In this document: positions 4,663 through 6,146 of the stretch, in pieces | Layout of the letters: every line of letters begins with the position of its first letter | How positions within the stretch are numbered: position 1 is the first letter of the stretch | Source of the DNA: an uncultured Prevotella sp. | GTDB taxonomy: Bacteria; Bacteroidota; Bacteroidia; Bacteroidales; Bacteroidaceae | NCBI GenBank assembly: GCA_900765465.1 | Contig: CAAFRM010000268.1 | Span: forward strand, 1 to 6,146 | Length of the DNA stretch: 6,146 bases | Direction of reading: 5' to 3' | Notes under the pieces: generated by a model | Databases searched by the model: none | Told to the model about the DNA's origin: nothing | The model's input: the letters and a program-made list of their open reading frames with translations, nothing else | Position numbers and translations under genes: made by a program

Positions 4663-5517
4663 TCACTTCCACGCCTTTTTCTGGTTCAGCTCTATCAATC
4701 TGTCGAATTCGAAATCCGCCTTGATCTTATCCAGTATTCGCTTCACGATGATGTTCATCACGCCGCCCCTGCTGTAATTAGCTGTACACATAAAGTTGGC
4801 ACGGCCTTCCCTAACCAGCTGGCACGCCATCGCCTCCTTCTCGGGCGTGTTATATACGGCGATGGCATGACCGCCATGCTCCTTCACCATCTTCATGCAA
4901 GGCACGTCGGTTTCTCCATCTCCGAAGTAAATCATTCTCGGAAAGGGGATAGGGCGCTTGCTGTCGGGGATAAACTGGTTCACCCTCCGGTTGTCGCTCA
5001 CCTGCCTGATGCCCTTGTTGATCTTGAAAAGAAACTGCGTCTTGGTGGTGTAATCCACGGCCACGGCTGGCCAGTAGGCGAAGCCGTCATCGTCATAGAG
5101 AAACGAGCAGGCATAGATGTTCTCGAATTCCTGAGCGATGGGGGTTCCCTCTATCATCTCCTTCAATCCCGATGAATTGATGTAGTGCCTGATGTCGAGG
5201 CCGATGCTTGCACCATATTCGTTGATAAACGAGAACCATTGCTTCACGCCACGGAAGAGCTCCACGTTCTTGCCGAAGCTCTGAAAGGATTCGCGGGTGA
5301 GCGAGATATTGTTCTTCTTGGCTTCTTCGAGCATCAGGAACATATAGGTCAAGATGCCGTTGGCATCCTTACCCTCTGCCAGTTTTCTGTTTCTATCCCA
5401 GAATTCCTCCTTGGTCTTTCCGGTTGCCTGGATGAATCCGAACTCCTGCATGTTGCCTGGCGACAGCGTTCCGTCGAAATCATATACCAGTGCCACCTGT
5501 GGTCTTTTCTTTGCCAT
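4663..5517 (-). CDS. HAD-superfamily phosphatase-like hydrolase
   Basis: 284 residues, cytoplasmic, with the four haloacid dehalogenase motifs in order. Motif I is DFDGT (13-17; nucleophile Asp13, acid/base Asp15). Motif II is YINSSG (112-117; Ser115 or Ser116). Motif III is a Lys near 159-168 (in TTKTQFLFKINK). Motif IV is YFGDGETD (197-204; Asp200 and Asp204 for Mg2+). The roughly 95 residues between motifs I and II form a helical cap, as in phosphoserine-phosphatase-like HADs. Reaction expected: Mg2+-dependent phosphate-ester hydrolysis, substrate unknown. It is the first gene of a likely operon with the small charged protein and the cyclophilin. Start ATG 5517 follows a purine-rich leader with AAAGGA about 10 nt upstream and places the nucleophile at the usual distance from the N-terminus. 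Confidence 0.92.
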   Translation of the reverse strand: MAKKRPQVALVYDFDGTLSPGNMQEFGFIQATGKTKEEFWDRNRKLAEGKDANGILTYMFLMLEEAKKNNISLTRESFQSFGKNVELFRGVKQWFSFINEYGASIGLDIRHYINSSGLKEMIEGTPIAQEFENIYACSFLYDDDGFAYWPAVAVDYTTKTQFLFKINKGIRQVSDNRRVNQFIPDSKRPIPFPRMIYFGDGETDVPCMKMVKEHGGHAIAVYNTPEKEAMACQLVREGRANFMCTANYSRGGVMNIIVKRILDKIKADFEFDRLIELNQKKAWK

Positions 5518-5587
5518 ATCCCGTTTCCTTTCTTCTTTTATTTATTATATCTTTTCTTTTATAGAGCTTCCGCCCTCACATAACCTG

Positions 5588-5619
5588 CAAATATACATAT
5601 TTTTCAGCAAATTGGCAAT
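5588..5619 (-). promoter_or_regulatory. Bacteroidales-type promoter of the HAD-small protein-cyclophilin operon
   Basis: On the minus strand, TATATTTG (5595-5588) is a perfect TAnnTTTG -7 element, and ATTG (5619-5616), 20 nt upstream, fits the -33 position. Transcription would start near 5582, leaving a leader of about 65 nt before the HAD start codon. Confidence 0.62.
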
Positions 5620-5650
5620 AACTGAATCTATAAAAAATCATAAAGGTACG

Positions 5651-5700
5651 AAAAAAGGCGTGAAAAACTCATTTTCAGAGTCTTACACGCCTTTTATCTT
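5651..5700 (-). terminator. Intrinsic terminator of dnaK
   Basis: AAAAGGCGTG (5653-5662) pairs with CACGCCTTTT (5686-5695), a 10-bp stem, with a further inner helix ACTC (5667-5670) and GAGT (5678-5681). Read on the minus strand, the GC-rich stem ends in a run of six Us (A run 5651-5656), as expected for Rho-independent termination. It starts about 40 bp after the DnaK stop codon. Confidence 0.88.
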
Positions 5701-5735
5701 TATGCTAATCTAATAACTTCTCTATGATGAGAGGA

Positions 5736-6146
5736 TTACTTAACCTCCTCGAAATCTGCGTCCTGAACATCCTGAGCACCATCGTTAGCACCCTGTGCCT
5801 GCTGACCGCCCTGTGCACCCTGAGGACCTGCCTGCTGACCACCCTGGTACATCTGCTGAGAAGCAGCCTGCATGACGGTGTTCAAGTTGTTGATAGCTGA
5901 ATCGATGGCTGCAACATCACCTGCCTTGTGAGCATCCTTCAACTGCTGCAAAGCCTGCTCGATGCCTGGCTTCTTGTCTGCAGGAATCTTATCACCGTTA
6001 TCCTTCAAGAAGTTCTCGGTGGAGAAGATCATGCTGTCTGCCTGGTTCATCTTGTCAATCTTCTCGCGCTCAGCCTTATCAGCAGCAGCGTTCTGCTCAG
6101 CCTCAGCCTTCATGCGGTTGATCTCGTCCTCGCTCAAGCCAGATGA
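5736..6146 (-). CDS. dnaK: Chaperone DnaK (Hsp70), C-terminal part
   Basis: Partial gene cut by the right edge; the frame is open to base 6146 and ends at TAA 5738-5736, giving 136 visible residues. It begins SSGLSEDEINRMKAEAEQ, the start of the helical lid of the substrate-binding domain (SGLS-x-EEI in DnaK). The lid helices follow, including FSTENFLKDNGDKIP and a segment rich in Ala, Gln and Lys. After that comes a Gly/Gln/Ala-rich disordered linker, then the acidic tail DADFEEVK, matching the EEVK end typical of bacterial DnaK. DnaK is the ATP-dependent cytoplasmic Hsp70 chaperone that works with DnaJ and GrpE. Only the lid and tail are visible, so the ATPase domain cannot be assessed. A strong terminator follows. 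An in-frame TTG at 6137 is internal (Leu), not a start. Confidence 0.97.
   Translation of the reverse strand, partial: SSGLSEDEINRMKAEAEQNAAADKAEREKIDKMNQADSMIFSTENFLKDNGDKIPADKKPGIEQALQQLKDAHKAGDVAAIDSAINNLNTVMQAASQQMYQGGQQAGPQGAQGGQQAQGANDGAQDVQDADFEEVK

Noticed and set aside
5185..5583. Plus-strand ORFs opposite the HAD gene
   Set aside because: These are shadow frames of a gene that carries all four HAD motifs, and they have no supporting signals.
6135..6137. TTG start giving a stand-alone 133-residue protein
   Set aside because: The frame stays open to the window edge, and the residues before it (SSG) continue the DnaK lid motif, so the TTG is an internal Leu codon.

Overview
The window reads as a chromosomal segment of a Bacteroidales bacterium, most likely Prevotella/Segatella or a close relative. 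This rests on four things: three promoters with the phylum's TAnnTTTG -7 element; weak or absent Shine-Dalgarno sites for most genes; a DnaK tail rich in Gly/Gln that ends in EEVK; and secreted polysaccharide-related proteins (a GH16 glucanase and a DUF4861-like protein). The genus is inferred from overall protein character, not from a search.

Layout, left to right. The 3' end of a GH16 beta-glucanase gene (+) runs to 285. It meets a minus-strand unit at a strong hairpin (about 312-355) that can terminate transcription from both sides. That minus-strand unit (about 750 down to 319) contains two very small paralogous ORFs of 29 and 28 codons. Each has a good AAAGGA ribosome site, they share one promoter, and a stem-loop lies between them. 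They are the most novel-looking element here and would be missed by ordinary length cut-offs. Back to back with them is a zinc-dependent medium-chain alcohol dehydrogenase (964-2001, +) with its own promoter. It converges, with only 10 bp between stop codons, on a secreted DUF4861-like protein (2012-3346, -) that carries an unusual Lys/Ala-rich helical insert.

Further right, a probable minus-strand operon runs HAD-family phosphatase-like protein (4663-5517), a small charged protein of unknown function (4266-4628), then a cytoplasmic cyclophilin-type peptidyl-prolyl isomerase with a long charged insert (3456-4202). It starts from a TAnnTTTG promoter near 5588-5619 and probably ends at a hairpin near 3421-3443. 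The right edge holds the C-terminal lid and tail of DnaK (5736-6146, -), followed by a textbook intrinsic terminator.

The genes do not form one obvious pathway. The right half is protein-folding and housekeeping (DnaK, cyclophilin, HAD). The left half is accessory sugar/redox metabolism. No tRNA, rRNA, CRISPR array, insertion sequence or phage gene was seen.
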